A stretch of 64,000 bases of DNA from an uncultured OCS116 cluster bacterium. GTDB taxonomy: Bacteria; Pseudomonadota; Alphaproteobacteria; Rhizobiales; TMED25. Positions within the stretch are counted from its first letter, which is position 1. Each line of letters starts with the position of its first letter. Of the stretch, positions 49,332-58,029 are shown one piece after another. The DNA lies in the NCBI GenBank assembly GCA_902613795.1, contig CACMIP010000002.1, positions 1 through 64,000 on the forward strand, written 5' to 3'. The position numbers and the translations under genes are program-made. A model generated the notes under the pieces. The model had not been told where the DNA came from, made no database searches, and worked only from the letters and a program-made list of their open reading frames with translations.

Positions 49332-50561
49332 ATGGATATTGTAAAAAATATTTTAAAGCCACAAATGCCATCAATTCTAGTCGCTGCTGGCCACGGTGGT
49401 ACACATTGGGTTAATGCTGCAATATATATTCTGTTACCATATATTATTTTAGATCTTGGTCTAAGCTATACTCAGGCAGGTTTAATTATGACTGTATTTC
49501 ACTTCTCTACTTTCTTTGCAAACGCAATAAGTGGACCGTTAGTGGATTTACGTGGGAAGGAAAAATATTCAAACTTCCAAGCATATTCACTCTTGACTGG
49601 CGGAATAGCAATGGTGCTTATGAGCATGTCTTCAACGATATATTCACTATTTATTAGCGTCGCTATGATAGGGGTTTGTATAAGTCTTTGGCATCCTGCG
49701 GCTATTACATATTTATCTGTAAATTATCCAGAAAATAGAGGTTTTGTTTTATCAATCCACAGCATTGGGGCAAGCTTGGGTGATGCATTATCACCGCTGC
49801 TTGCTGCATTTTTTCTCACATATGTAACAATTAATGGAAGTAATTTATCTTGGAACACAACCTCAATACTCTTATCTTTGCCACTTTTTATATTAGTGCT
49901 GATAATTATTTTCTTTTTGAACGATAAGAAAAATAGTAATCAAGAAATCAATGGCGAAAAAGATGATAATTATTTTGCGGACTTGAAGCTTTTACTCGTG
50001 AATATTCAATTAATCCCATTATTTCTAGTTGCAGGAGTAAGGACCGTTACGCAAAATGGTGTACTTATTTTTATGCCCTTATATCTTGTTGCAAATGAAG
50101 GCGCCAGTGCTGCAGTTATTGGAGCTTCGTTGTTCTCAATGCAAATGGGTGGCTTAATTTCAGGACCCATCGCTGGTTATTTATCGGACAAGCATGGAAG
50201 AAAAATTATTGCTATCTCTTCTCTCCTAGTTTCAGGAGCTTTGGTACCATTTTATCCACTAATTAGTAGCAATATATTAATTATATTATTATCAGCAGTA
50301 ATTGGTTTTGCGATTTATGCTGGGCGGCCAGTTGTCCAAGGTTGGGCACTTGATATTGCACCCTCCAAAACTTCTGGTAGTGTTATAAGTCTTTTATTCA
50401 TGATGCAGGTTGGTTCGGCAGCACTCTTTGCAATGATTGCAGGTATTATTGCGGATAGGTATGGTTTGGCGATAATTTTTATTATCTTATCTGCAGTATG
50501 CATAATTACATTAGTAATTGCCTCTCTCATACCATCATCAAAAACAATTAAAATTAGCTAA
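49332..50561 (+). CDS. MFS transporter (paralogue 2)
   Basis: 409 residues from the ATG at 49332; the frame is open from 49260 but that extension runs inside the aldolase gene. VAAGHGGTHWVNAAIYILLP matches the first helix of the paralogue at 47345, and GYLSDKHGRKIIAI is its loop 8-9 signature. The gene starts four bases after the aldolase stop, and ends three bases before the opposing glyoxalase gene. Confidence 0.87.
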   Translation: MDIVKNILKPQMPSILVAAGHGGTHWVNAAIYILLPYIILDLGLSYTQAGLIMTVFHFSTFFANAISGPLVDLRGKEKYSNFQAYSLLTGGIAMVLMSMSSTIYSLFISVAMIGVCISLWHPAAITYLSVNYPENRGFVLSIHSIGASLGDALSPLLAAFFLTYVTINGSNLSWNTTSILLSLPLFILVLIIIFFLNDKKNSNQEINGEKDDNYFADLKLLLVNIQLIPLFLVAGVRTVTQNGVLIFMPLYLVANEGASAAVIGASLFSMQMGGLISGPIAGYLSDKHGRKIIAISSLLVSGALVPFYPLISSNILIILLSAVIGFAIYAGRPVVQGWALDIAPSKTSGSVISLLFMMQVGSAALFAMIAGIIADRYGLAIIFIILSAVCIITLVIASLIPSSKTIKIS

Positions 50562-50564
50562 TGT

Positions 50565-50981
50565 TTATATTGTGCGCGTATCTAAATCAACAATTTCAAT
50601 CTTGTAGCCGTCAGGATCCTCGATAAAAGCTATATGGGTCGTACCATGTTTTACGGGGCCTGGTTTGCGTGGTATATTGACTCCTGCGGCCTCAAGCTTA
50701 TCACAAATATCGTATATGCCTCTTACTCCTAAGGCAATATGCCCATATGCTGTCCCAATTTCATAGTCTTCATCCTGTTCCCAATTATATGTTAACTCTA
50801 AAACAGCGTGCGTATCTTCAGGTCCATAGCCAACAAACACATTAGTATATTTTGCTTCAGGGACTTCCCTTTTTCTGAGCAGTGTCATCCCCAAAAATTT
50901 AGTATAAAAATCAATTGATTTATCTAAATCCCTGACTCTAAGCATCGTATGTAACATCTGAAATTCCGTATTATCAACCAT
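50565..50981 (-). CDS. gloA: Lactoylglutathione lyase (glyoxalase I)
   Basis: 138 residues of the VOC superfamily. Metal ligands of glyoxalase I are in place: His in [12 protein letters not shown], Glu in [11 protein letters not shown], His in AYGHIALGV and Glu in YKIEIVDL. It converts the glutathione hemithioacetal of methylglyoxal to S-lactoylglutathione. A strong ribosome site, TTTGGAGGTG, precedes the ATG. Confidence 0.92.
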   Translation of the reverse strand: MVDNTEFQMLHTMLRVRDLDKSIDFYTKFLGMTLLRKREVPEAKYTNVFVGYGPEDTHAVLELTYNWEQDEDYEIGTAYGHIALGVRGIYDICDKLEAAGVNIPRKPGPVKHGTTHIAFIEDPDGYKIEIVDLDTRTI

Positions 50982-51083
50982 TTAAACACCTCCAAAGAAT
51001 TAAAAAATATTTTGATATCTTACTATTAATACATTAGCATTAAAACACTAATCATTTTTGAATATATTAAAAGGTAAATAGTG

Positions 51084-51818
51084 ATGGATAATGCAATATG
51101 GGCAATTTGGTATGACTTAGAAGATAATAATGACCAAGAATACTTCGATTGGATACACAATGATTATCTTCCTTTCATTCAATCAAAAACCGGTTGCTTG
51201 TGGGCTGCGCATTATAAAGCTGGGGCAAATGAAGGAACTGGAATGAAAGCAATAAGAGATAATTTACCAAGAGCAAATGATGATATTGGCCAAGGATCAC
51301 AATATATACAGCTGATTGGTGCTGCATCTATTGCTACACTTACAGGAAATGAAAAGTTTGTAAATAACAGAGGTATTTCTCATCCGGCCCAACTAAAAAA
51401 ACGTAAAGGTATGCGCGAATGTTTATTTCAAGTTGTATCAAGAGTGGATGGCCCTGAAACTAATCTAAAAACACCAGGAACAACACCAGGACCTGTGATA
51501 CAAATGGGAAGTTTTCGAACAAAAACTATTGATGATGAGTTTGATGTTTGTTCATGGTATACACAACACAGACTTCCTGCGATTGCAAGGCTTTCCGGAT
51601 GTATAGCTGCTAGGACAATGCTTTGTGCCGCAGGATGGGCCAAATTCTCAGTTTTATATGAGTTTACTTCTTTGGAAGATCGAAGAAAGAATTTTGAAGA
51701 AAAACATGAAGCTATGGGTTTAACTGATGATAAATGGACACACAAGATTCATAATTATACCGTTCATGCGCCAGGATCACCATCTGTGGCAGAGAGATTG
51801 TGGCCTCCGGTCTCATAA
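51084..51818 (+). CDS. Two-repeat ferredoxin-like (dimeric alpha-beta barrel type) protein
   Basis: 244 residues from the ATG at 51084 (GTG at 51081 is the alternative). The two halves look like copies of one small domain: DWIHNDYLPFIQSKTGCLWA near residue 23 and SWYTQHRLPAIARLSGCIAA near residue 160 share Trp, His, Leu-Pro and Gly-Cys-x-x-Ala at the same spacing. Such folds appear in EthD-like and monooxygenase-like dimeric barrels. No catalytic motif is recognised. The gene is followed 16 bases later by a GMC oxidoreductase and probably works with it. Confidence 0.72.
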   Translation: MDNAIWAIWYDLEDNNDQEYFDWIHNDYLPFIQSKTGCLWAAHYKAGANEGTGMKAIRDNLPRANDDIGQGSQYIQLIGAASIATLTGNEKFVNNRGISHPAQLKKRKGMRECLFQVVSRVDGPETNLKTPGTTPGPVIQMGSFRTKTIDDEFDVCSWYTQHRLPAIARLSGCIAARTMLCAAGWAKFSVLYEFTSLEDRRKNFEEKHEAMGLTDDKWTHKIHNYTVHAPGSPSVAERLWPPVS

Positions 51819-51834
51819 TTGGGAGTTCAGGAAA

Positions 51835-53538
51835 ATGTTTGATTATATAATTGTTGGGGGAGGATCAGCTGGTTCAGTCCTTGCAAATAGGCTAACCTCT
51901 AATTCAAAAAATAAAGTTTTATTATGTGAAGCTGGTCCTGACACTCCACCAGGAAAGGTTCCAGAACAAATTTTAGATACATATCCTGGTTATGCCTATC
52001 TTGATAAAAGATTTCATTGGACAGAGCTGAAGGTTAGTACCGAAGTTAAGTCTCATAACATGAAGGATGAAGATCAAATTCCACTCAGGAAATATGAACA
52101 AGCAAGGGTACTTGGAGGTGGCTCGTCTATAAACGGTTTAGTTGCGAATAGGGGCGCGCCAAACGATTACAGCATTTGGGAGGAAAGAGGAGCAAAAGGT
52201 TGGTCATGGGATGACGTACTCCCATATTTCAAGAAAGTAGAAAAGGATACAGATTTTCAAGGTCCATTTCATGGTAATGATGGAAATATACCTGTCAGCC
52301 GAATTTTTCCTGATATCTGGAATGGTCATGCTAAAGCATCTGCATCTGCATTTGAAGAGGCAGGATTCAAATACCTTGAAGATCAAAATGGAAAGTTTGA
52401 GGATGGCTATTTTCCTGTAACTGGCTCATTCATATACGAGAGAAGGGTTTCAGCAGCAATGGGCTATCTGACACAAGGTATCCGAAATCGCAAGAATCTA
52501 ACAATAATGACCGAGTCATTCGTTAAAGAAATTCTTTTTGATGGAAAAAAATGTATCGGTGTAATGGTCAGAATTGAAGGCAAAGATAAGAAATTTTTTG
52601 CAAAAGAAATAATATTAAGTTCAGGTGCAATTCATTCCCCAGCCCATTTGATGAGGGCAGGAATTGGCCCCGCAATGGACCTCAAAGATAAGGGCATAAA
52701 TGTACTAAAGAATCTTGGTGGTGTCGGACAGAGGCTAATGGATCATCCGTCAATTAATATTGCCTCATTTATAAAACCTGAGGCACGAATTAATGAATAT
52801 TCAAGACGACATCTTCTTGTTGGCATGCGTTATTCATCTGGCCTTAAGAATATTCCAAAAGGTGACATGTACGTAGCGGTGTGTTCAAAGACGGCTTGGC
52901 ATTCAATTGGTGATCAATTAGCGGCATTTATTTTATTTGTAAATAGAACCTACTCTGAGACAGGTCAAGTAAGATTGAGTACCACAGATCCGAACGATGA
53001 GCCAATTGTTGAGTTTAATTTACTTTCCGACGAGAGGGATCTCATTCGTCTGATGGAAGGCTTTCGTAAAATGGTTTTAATCCAACAAACTGAGTCATTT
53101 CAGAGGATCTCCAAAGAGGTCTTTGCTGCAGTTTATGGTGATAAGGTGAGGCAGGTTGGAAAGGTTAATTTACAAAATAAATTACTCACAAAGGTCTTCT
53201 CAAAAATGCTTGATGGGCCGGATGCGTTGAGGAGGTATTTGCTGAATAAATTTGTTATCGAAGCCCCTGAATTATCAATACTGATGTCAGATGACGAAGT
53301 TTTATCAGATTTTATTAAAAAATCAACCGTTGGTGTGTGGCATGCATCATGCACCTGTAGAATGGGTGTCAAAACTGATAAAATGGCTGTTACTGATAAT
53401 GAGGGTCGAGTGCATGGAATAGATGGTTTGAGGGTTGTTGATGCATCAATTTTTCCTATCGTACCATGCGCAAACCTAAATTTCCCAACCCTTATGACTG
53501 CAGAAAAGATTTCAGAAAAGATACTTGCCTCAAATTAA
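51835..53538 (+). CDS. GMC-family FAD-dependent oxidoreductase
   Basis: 567 residues from the ATG at 51835; an upstream open frame to 51727 lies inside the previous gene. The FAD loop is DYIIVGGGSAGSVLANRL, and GGGSSINGLVANRGAPNDY is the GMC signature 1. Near the C terminus VWHASCTCRMG carries the catalytic-histidine segment, and NLNFPTLMTAEKI stands where choline-dehydrogenase-like enzymes have NTNAPT. It oxidises an alcohol, not identifiable here. It ends one base before the opposing hydrolase gene. Confidence 0.9.
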   Translation: MFDYIIVGGGSAGSVLANRLTSNSKNKVLLCEAGPDTPPGKVPEQILDTYPGYAYLDKRFHWTELKVSTEVKSHNMKDEDQIPLRKYEQARVLGGGSSINGLVANRGAPNDYSIWEERGAKGWSWDDVLPYFKKVEKDTDFQGPFHGNDGNIPVSRIFPDIWNGHAKASASAFEEAGFKYLEDQNGKFEDGYFPVTGSFIYERRVSAAMGYLTQGIRNRKNLTIMTESFVKEILFDGKKCIGVMVRIEGKDKKFFAKEIILSSGAIHSPAHLMRAGIGPAMDLKDKGINVLKNLGGVGQRLMDHPSINIASFIKPEARINEYSRRHLLVGMRYSSGLKNIPKGDMYVAVCSKTAWHSIGDQLAAFILFVNRTYSETGQVRLSTTDPNDEPIVEFNLLSDERDLIRLMEGFRKMVLIQQTESFQRISKEVFAAVYGDKVRQVGKVNLQNKLLTKVFSKMLDGPDALRRYLLNKFVIEAPELSILMSDDEVLSDFIKKSTVGVWHASCTCRMGVKTDKMAVTDNEGRVHGIDGLRVVDASIFPIVPCANLNFPTLMTAEKISEKILASN

Positions 53539-53539
53539 T

Positions 53540-54670
53540 TCATGATAGTTTTTCAGAGAGCCATTCAAACGAAGCGGCAGCCCAATGATCCTGATACTTG
53601 AATGCGCAATGCCCAGCATCTGGGTAAATGCGAGCCTCTCTTCCATGAGGTGGGCCGTTCTCCAACATAAAGTAGATATTTCCAATAGGCGCAAGATGGT
53701 CTTTTTTACCATTAATTAGAAGCATTGGCTGATTTATCTTATCAAGTATACCAAGACTACTCAATGACCATTTTTCAAATAACATCTGCTCTTTTTCTAC
53801 GGTCCAAGGTGGAAAAGATGGGGGGTCTCCTTTCTGCCCAAAGACATGCTGTGCTCGATCATTCCGTGCTTTTACAAAATTATTCATTTCCTCTTCTGTC
53901 ATCTTGTAACCGAAGGGATGCCCTGCATTTGCAACTATAGCTTTGACCATATCGGGATAGGATCCTGCGAGTTGTACGACAGAATAGCCTCCTCTGCTTA
54001 TACCAAAGGCGCCTATCTTATTTTCATCAACTTCAGGTCTACCTGCAAGGTAATCGATAGCCGCCATCCAAGCTGATACTGACTCTGGCTCCCATGGAAA
54101 TGGATTTTCTCCTGTGGCGGGCCCATCCATGACAAGCGATGCTAGACCATTATCAATGGCATGCTGTGAAGCCCAACCTCTATCCTCCTTAAACATGTCA
54201 GCTCCACACATGATGAGAACTGCAGCAGTTTTTTCAGCCCCTTTTGGGCACCTGTAATGACATGTTATTTCCTTGTCACCACAACGGACTTTAACTATTT
54301 CAACTTTGGGCTCAAGTAGCTCGCATGCTTTTCTGTAAACCCTTGAGCATTCAGCGCTAATTTTTTTTTTATTCTCGGTAATCTCACCTGGATATCTTGC
54401 AATAGATAGGTACGTCTTTGCTAGCATAAACTCATTATATGCTTTCTGTTGGTTGTTTTCCTTGATGAATTCGTCACCCTTCTTTTCATGTGCACCAGCA
54501 ACTTTACTCCATATTGGTATCCAAGACTCTTCAGTCGTACTCTTTATCTTACTAACCGCGGACACAAGTTCGTCTACATCAGTTAGCATAGGCATCCACC
54601 TTCTGTAGAACCCTCCATACTCGACAGCATATGGATTCTCTCCTGCGCTAAATTTAATTTGATCTCCCAT
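53540..54670 (-). CDS. Alpha/beta hydrolase (FrsA/DUF1100-like esterase)
   Basis: 376 residues. An N-terminal helical region of about 130 residues precedes an alpha/beta hydrolase core with the nucleophile elbow GAFGISRGGYS (Ser in GISRGG), an acid in LLINGKKDHLAP and the histidine in IYPDAGHCAF. The layout resembles FrsA-type and related carboxyl or carbonyl hydrolases with an N-terminal cap. No signal peptide, so it is cytosolic. Substrate unknown. Confidence 0.82.
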   Translation of the reverse strand: MGDQIKFSAGENPYAVEYGGFYRRWMPMLTDVDELVSAVSKIKSTTEESWIPIWSKVAGAHEKKGDEFIKENNQQKAYNEFMLAKTYLSIARYPGEITENKKKISAECSRVYRKACELLEPKVEIVKVRCGDKEITCHYRCPKGAEKTAAVLIMCGADMFKEDRGWASQHAIDNGLASLVMDGPATGENPFPWEPESVSAWMAAIDYLAGRPEVDENKIGAFGISRGGYSVVQLAGSYPDMVKAIVANAGHPFGYKMTEEEMNNFVKARNDRAQHVFGQKGDPPSFPPWTVEKEQMLFEKWSLSSLGILDKINQPMLLINGKKDHLAPIGNIYFMLENGPPHGREARIYPDAGHCAFKYQDHWAAASFEWLSEKLS

Positions 54671-54764
54671 TTACAAAGCCTATTGTGTATATATAATTAA
54701 ATATATATTTATTTAACAAAAAAATAAATGTACAAAATAAAGAAATACAGGGGATTTATTCATC

Positions 54765-55760
54765 ATGAGAGCAGCGGTAATTGGTCTAGGTTGGTGGGGT
54801 AAACAAATAATAAAATGCCTCAATCAGAGCAAAAAAATTGATATAACGCATGCTTTTGATCCTCAAATAAGTAAGGATGACCCAGTTTTTTCCGAATTCT
54901 CAGTTGACCCGAGTTTAAATTTTGACGCAATAATAGAAAGTCCATCTATTGATGCTGTCATTTTGGCAACACCAAATCAATTTCATGAAGAGCAAGTAAT
55001 CTCTGCGGCAAACAGAGGAAAGCAGGTATTTTGTGAAAAACCAGTTGCCTTAAAATATGAGAGCATTAAGAGAATGGCTTCCGCTTGCAAAAAAAATGGT
55101 ATTATTCTTGGTGTCGGCCATGAGCGACGATGGGAGCCCGCAATGGTCAAGCTCAGAGACATGCTTGATGAAGGTATGCTTGGAGAAATCTTGCATATGG
55201 AGACAAATTTTAGTCACGATATTTTTATGAAGCTTGACAGGGATAACTGGAGGTTGGACCCAAAATCTGCTCCAGCCGGTGGAATGACCGCTCTTGGGAT
55301 ACATTTATCCGATTTTTTTGTGTCTTTCCTGGGATCGGCAAAGACTGTTTATGCAAAAACTGGTTCAATAGTCTTGGAGCATCCAAAAAAAGATACATTA
55401 TCGGTGAATATAAGGTTTAAAAATAATGTCACTGCGTCACTCGCTGTCATGATATCGACTCCATTTTATGGTCGGTTTACTGTGTTTGGTGAAAAAGGTT
55501 GGGTAGAAATCAGGGAAGTATCAAATGTTGATTTTGACGATCCAGCTGAATTTATCTATTGCGATAAACATGGCAAAAGAGTGGTTGAAGAACACCCGGT
55601 TGTAAATACCGTTAAATTGAATTTCGAAGAATGGGCAGACGCGGTTGCAGGTCGTTCCACATATCGTATAAATATAGATGAAGTAGTATCAAATGTTCAA
55701 ATATTAGAGTCTATAATTAATTCTGCTGAAAAAAATGAAATTATTAAAATAGCAAATTAA
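54765..55760 (+). CDS. Gfo/Idh/MocA family oxidoreductase
   Basis: 331 residues. The NAD-binding loop AVIGLGWWGKQIIKCL, the conserved VFCEKPVAL with the catalytic lysine, and the C-terminal beta-sheet domain (GGMTALGIHLSDFF) mark the family, which oxidises or reduces sugars and cyclitols. It heads a tight operon: the E1 alpha gene starts eight bases downstream. The context suggests it acts on the first carbohydrate-like intermediate, which is inference. Confidence 0.9.
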   Translation: MRAAVIGLGWWGKQIIKCLNQSKKIDITHAFDPQISKDDPVFSEFSVDPSLNFDAIIESPSIDAVILATPNQFHEEQVISAANRGKQVFCEKPVALKYESIKRMASACKKNGIILGVGHERRWEPAMVKLRDMLDEGMLGEILHMETNFSHDIFMKLDRDNWRLDPKSAPAGGMTALGIHLSDFFVSFLGSAKTVYAKTGSIVLEHPKKDTLSVNIRFKNNVTASLAVMISTPFYGRFTVFGEKGWVEIREVSNVDFDDPAEFIYCDKHGKRVVEEHPVVNTVKLNFEEWADAVAGRSTYRINIDEVVSNVQILESIINSAEKNEIIKIAN

Positions 55761-55768
55761 TTGATGAA

Positions 55769-56770
55769 ATGATGTCCATCAAGAATTACGTAAATAATCT
55801 GTCTGATGAAGACCTAAAAAGAATATATAAAAAAATGCTCATGATTAGGAAGTGTGAAGAGCATTTGGGAGAGGCCACAAAAAATGGAGCCTTTCCAGGT
55901 GCCGTTCATCTTTATATTGGTCAAGAGGCAATTGCGGTACCTTTGTGTGATCAGTTGAATGACTCTGATTGGATATCGAGTACACACAGGGGCCATGGAC
56001 ATTTCATCGCAAAAGGTGGAGACGTTAAAAAAATGATGGCTGAAATTTACGGAAAGTCGACGGGAATATGTGGGGGTAAAGGTGGCTCCATGCATGTTGC
56101 TGATTTCAAAAAGGGAATAATTGGAGCAAATGGTGTTGTTGCAGGCGGTATGGGATTAGCTGTAGGTGCAGCCCTGGCATCTAAAATGGATGGTAACGGA
56201 GCCGTTTCAATAATTTTTTTTGGGGATGGTGCAGCAAACCAGGGCGTTTTAATGGAGGCCATGAATATATGTTCATTGTGGAACTTACCAATGATATTTA
56301 TGTGTGAAAATAACCAATATTCAGAGTTTACTCACACATCGGAGGTAACATCTGGAAAGATTATTGATAGGGCTGAACCTTTTGGTATTCCAAAATATGA
56401 AGTTGATGGAAATAACGCTGTTGATGTTTGGCAAGCTGCTTATCAGGCAGTTCAGAGGGGGCGAAATGATGAAGGCCCATCATTCATTGAAGCGCATACA
56501 TACAGGCAACGTGGGCATGTTGAATTTGAATATACATTTTTGTCGCGAACTTACCGAGATCAGAACGAGGTTGAGTTATGGAAAACAAATGAAAAAGACC
56601 CAATATTGAGGCTTGAGTCATACTTTATAGAACATAATAAATATTCTGGAGATGATATTGAAAAAATTCAGAAGGAGGTTCAGGACGAAGTTGATGATGC
56701 AGTAAAATTTGCAATTGAAAGCCCAGAGCCAGATATTTCCAGTGCCATGGTGCATATGATAGAGAGATAA
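55769..56770 (+). CDS. Thiamine-dependent 2-oxoacid dehydrogenase E1 alpha subunit
   Basis: 333 residues. STHRGHGHFIAKGG and IYGKSTGICGGKGGSMH are typical E1 alpha stretches; the TPP motif runs from FFGDGAANQGVLMEAMN to ENNQYSEF. It resembles the E1 alpha of acetoin and branched-chain complexes rather than that of the housekeeping pyruvate dehydrogenase. It decarboxylates a 2-oxo acid and passes the acyl group to a lipoyl domain with E1 beta. The true substrate cannot be read. Confidence 0.9.
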   Translation: MMSIKNYVNNLSDEDLKRIYKKMLMIRKCEEHLGEATKNGAFPGAVHLYIGQEAIAVPLCDQLNDSDWISSTHRGHGHFIAKGGDVKKMMAEIYGKSTGICGGKGGSMHVADFKKGIIGANGVVAGGMGLAVGAALASKMDGNGAVSIIFFGDGAANQGVLMEAMNICSLWNLPMIFMCENNQYSEFTHTSEVTSGKIIDRAEPFGIPKYEVDGNNAVDVWQAAYQAVQRGRNDEGPSFIEAHTYRQRGHVEFEYTFLSRTYRDQNEVELWKTNEKDPILRLESYFIEHNKYSGDDIEKIQKEVQDEVDDAVKFAIESPEPDISSAMVHMIER

Positions 56771-56773
56771 GCA

Positions 56774-57748
56774 ATGTCCAAGCAAAGAATGATGCCAGCA
56801 ATAAATCTAGCATTACAAGAAGAAATGAAAAGAGATAATAAAGTTATCCTATACGGAGAGGATGCCGGTATTTCACTTTTAGGGCAGACAACAGGTCTTC
56901 AAGAAAATTTTGGTAAAGACAGGGTCAGAGACACGCCAATCTGTGAGAATATTATGACCGGTATGGCTGTTGGTGCTGCGGCAGCTGGATACCGACCAAT
57001 TTGCCATCTTTTATATGGAAACTTTATATATACAGGGTTTGACTCAATAGCCAACCAAGCAGCAAAATTAAAGTATATGACAGCCGGCCAAGTAAAATTA
57101 CCTGTAGTTTATATGGCAGTTATCGGTGGCGGGAGGTCTGCGGCTGCACAACACTCGGATATACCTTATCCCGCTTTGATGAACTTAGGTGGTGTAAAGG
57201 TTGTTGTGCCGTCAAACTCTAGAACAGCTAAAGGCTTATTGAAGTCTGCGATCAGGGATGATAATCCAGTATTTTATTTAACTGCAGCTGGTGGTGGCCG
57301 ACCAGAGGAAGTACCAGATGATGATAATTATTTAATACCAATTGGGAAATCAGAAGTAATAAACCAAGGAAATGATGTTACAATTATATCAATTGGTTCA
57401 ATGACACTAAAAGCTCTGCAAGCAACAAAAAAACTTAACGATAAAGGTATAGGAGTTGACTTAATTGACCTCTTATCATTAGTGCCAATTGACGAGGATA
57501 CAATCATAAATTCATTAAAGAAAACAGGAAGAGTGGTCATTGTTGATGAGGCTCGTGACATATGTAGTGCGGCAAGCCATATATCGGCCATCTTATCTGA
57601 TAAGGCATTCAAATATCTAAAATCACCTATAAAAAGAGTTACGGTAAAAGATGTCGCAATTCCATACTCACCCATCCTAGAAAGCCACGTAATACCTGAT
57701 GTTGCCGATATTGTGAATTGTATTGAAGAATTATTGGAGTTAAATTAG
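56774..57748 (+). CDS. Thiamine-dependent 2-oxoacid dehydrogenase E1 beta subunit
   Basis: 324 residues. The N-terminal INLALQEEMKRDNKVILYGE and CENIMTGMAVGAAAAGYRP are the TPP-pyrimidine-binding part, and GRVVIVDEARDICSAASHI is the conserved transketolase C-domain stretch. Where many E1 beta chains have a Glu after NPVxxL, this one reads NPVFYLTAAGGG, a sign of altered substrate contact. It starts three bases after E1 alpha and ends two bases before the lipoyl protein. Confidence 0.9.
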   Translation: MSKQRMMPAINLALQEEMKRDNKVILYGEDAGISLLGQTTGLQENFGKDRVRDTPICENIMTGMAVGAAAAGYRPICHLLYGNFIYTGFDSIANQAAKLKYMTAGQVKLPVVYMAVIGGGRSAAAQHSDIPYPALMNLGGVKVVVPSNSRTAKGLLKSAIRDDNPVFYLTAAGGGRPEEVPDDDNYLIPIGKSEVINQGNDVTIISIGSMTLKALQATKKLNDKGIGVDLIDLLSLVPIDEDTIINSLKKTGRVVIVDEARDICSAASHISAILSDKAFKYLKSPIKRVTVKDVAIPYSPILESHVIPDVADIVNCIEELLELN

Positions 57749-57750
57749 CC

Positions 57751-57990
57751 ATGGAAAGAATAGTTAAAATGCCTAGAATGGGCATGAATGTTGATGAAGG
57801 TACAATCGTTGAGTGGCATGTAAAAGAAGGTCAGAGTTTTTCAAAGGGTGATGCCCTATATTCCATCGAGACCGATAAGACAACTGCTGAGATAGAAGCA
57901 CCCTGTGACGGTGTTTTAAATAAAATTCATGCAAATACTGGTGACGATATATCTGTCGGTGACCAGATATGCTCTATTACAGAGACCTAA
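57751..57990 (+). CDS. Free-standing lipoyl-domain protein
   Basis: 79 residues, just one lipoyl domain. IVKMPRMGMNVDEGTIVEWH opens it, and the lipoylated lysine is residue 43 in SIETDKTTAEIEAPCDG. In normal 2-oxoacid dehydrogenases this domain is the N terminus of an E2 of 400 or more residues; here no peripheral-binding or acyltransferase domain follows, and the reading frame ends cleanly in a stop codon. It could be a mobile acyl or electron carrier for the E1 encoded directly upstream. Confidence 0.92.
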   Translation: MERIVKMPRMGMNVDEGTIVEWHVKEGQSFSKGDALYSIETDKTTAEIEAPCDGVLNKIHANTGDDISVGDQICSITET

Positions 57991-58029
57991 TTATCAAAAA
58001 TACTATTGTTAATATCAATATGTCCCAGC

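Noticed and set aside
55769-57990. Housekeeping pyruvate dehydrogenase complex
   Set aside because: There is no E2 acyltransferase and no E3 beside it, and the lipoyl protein is a single domain. The gene set lies in a catabolic operon.
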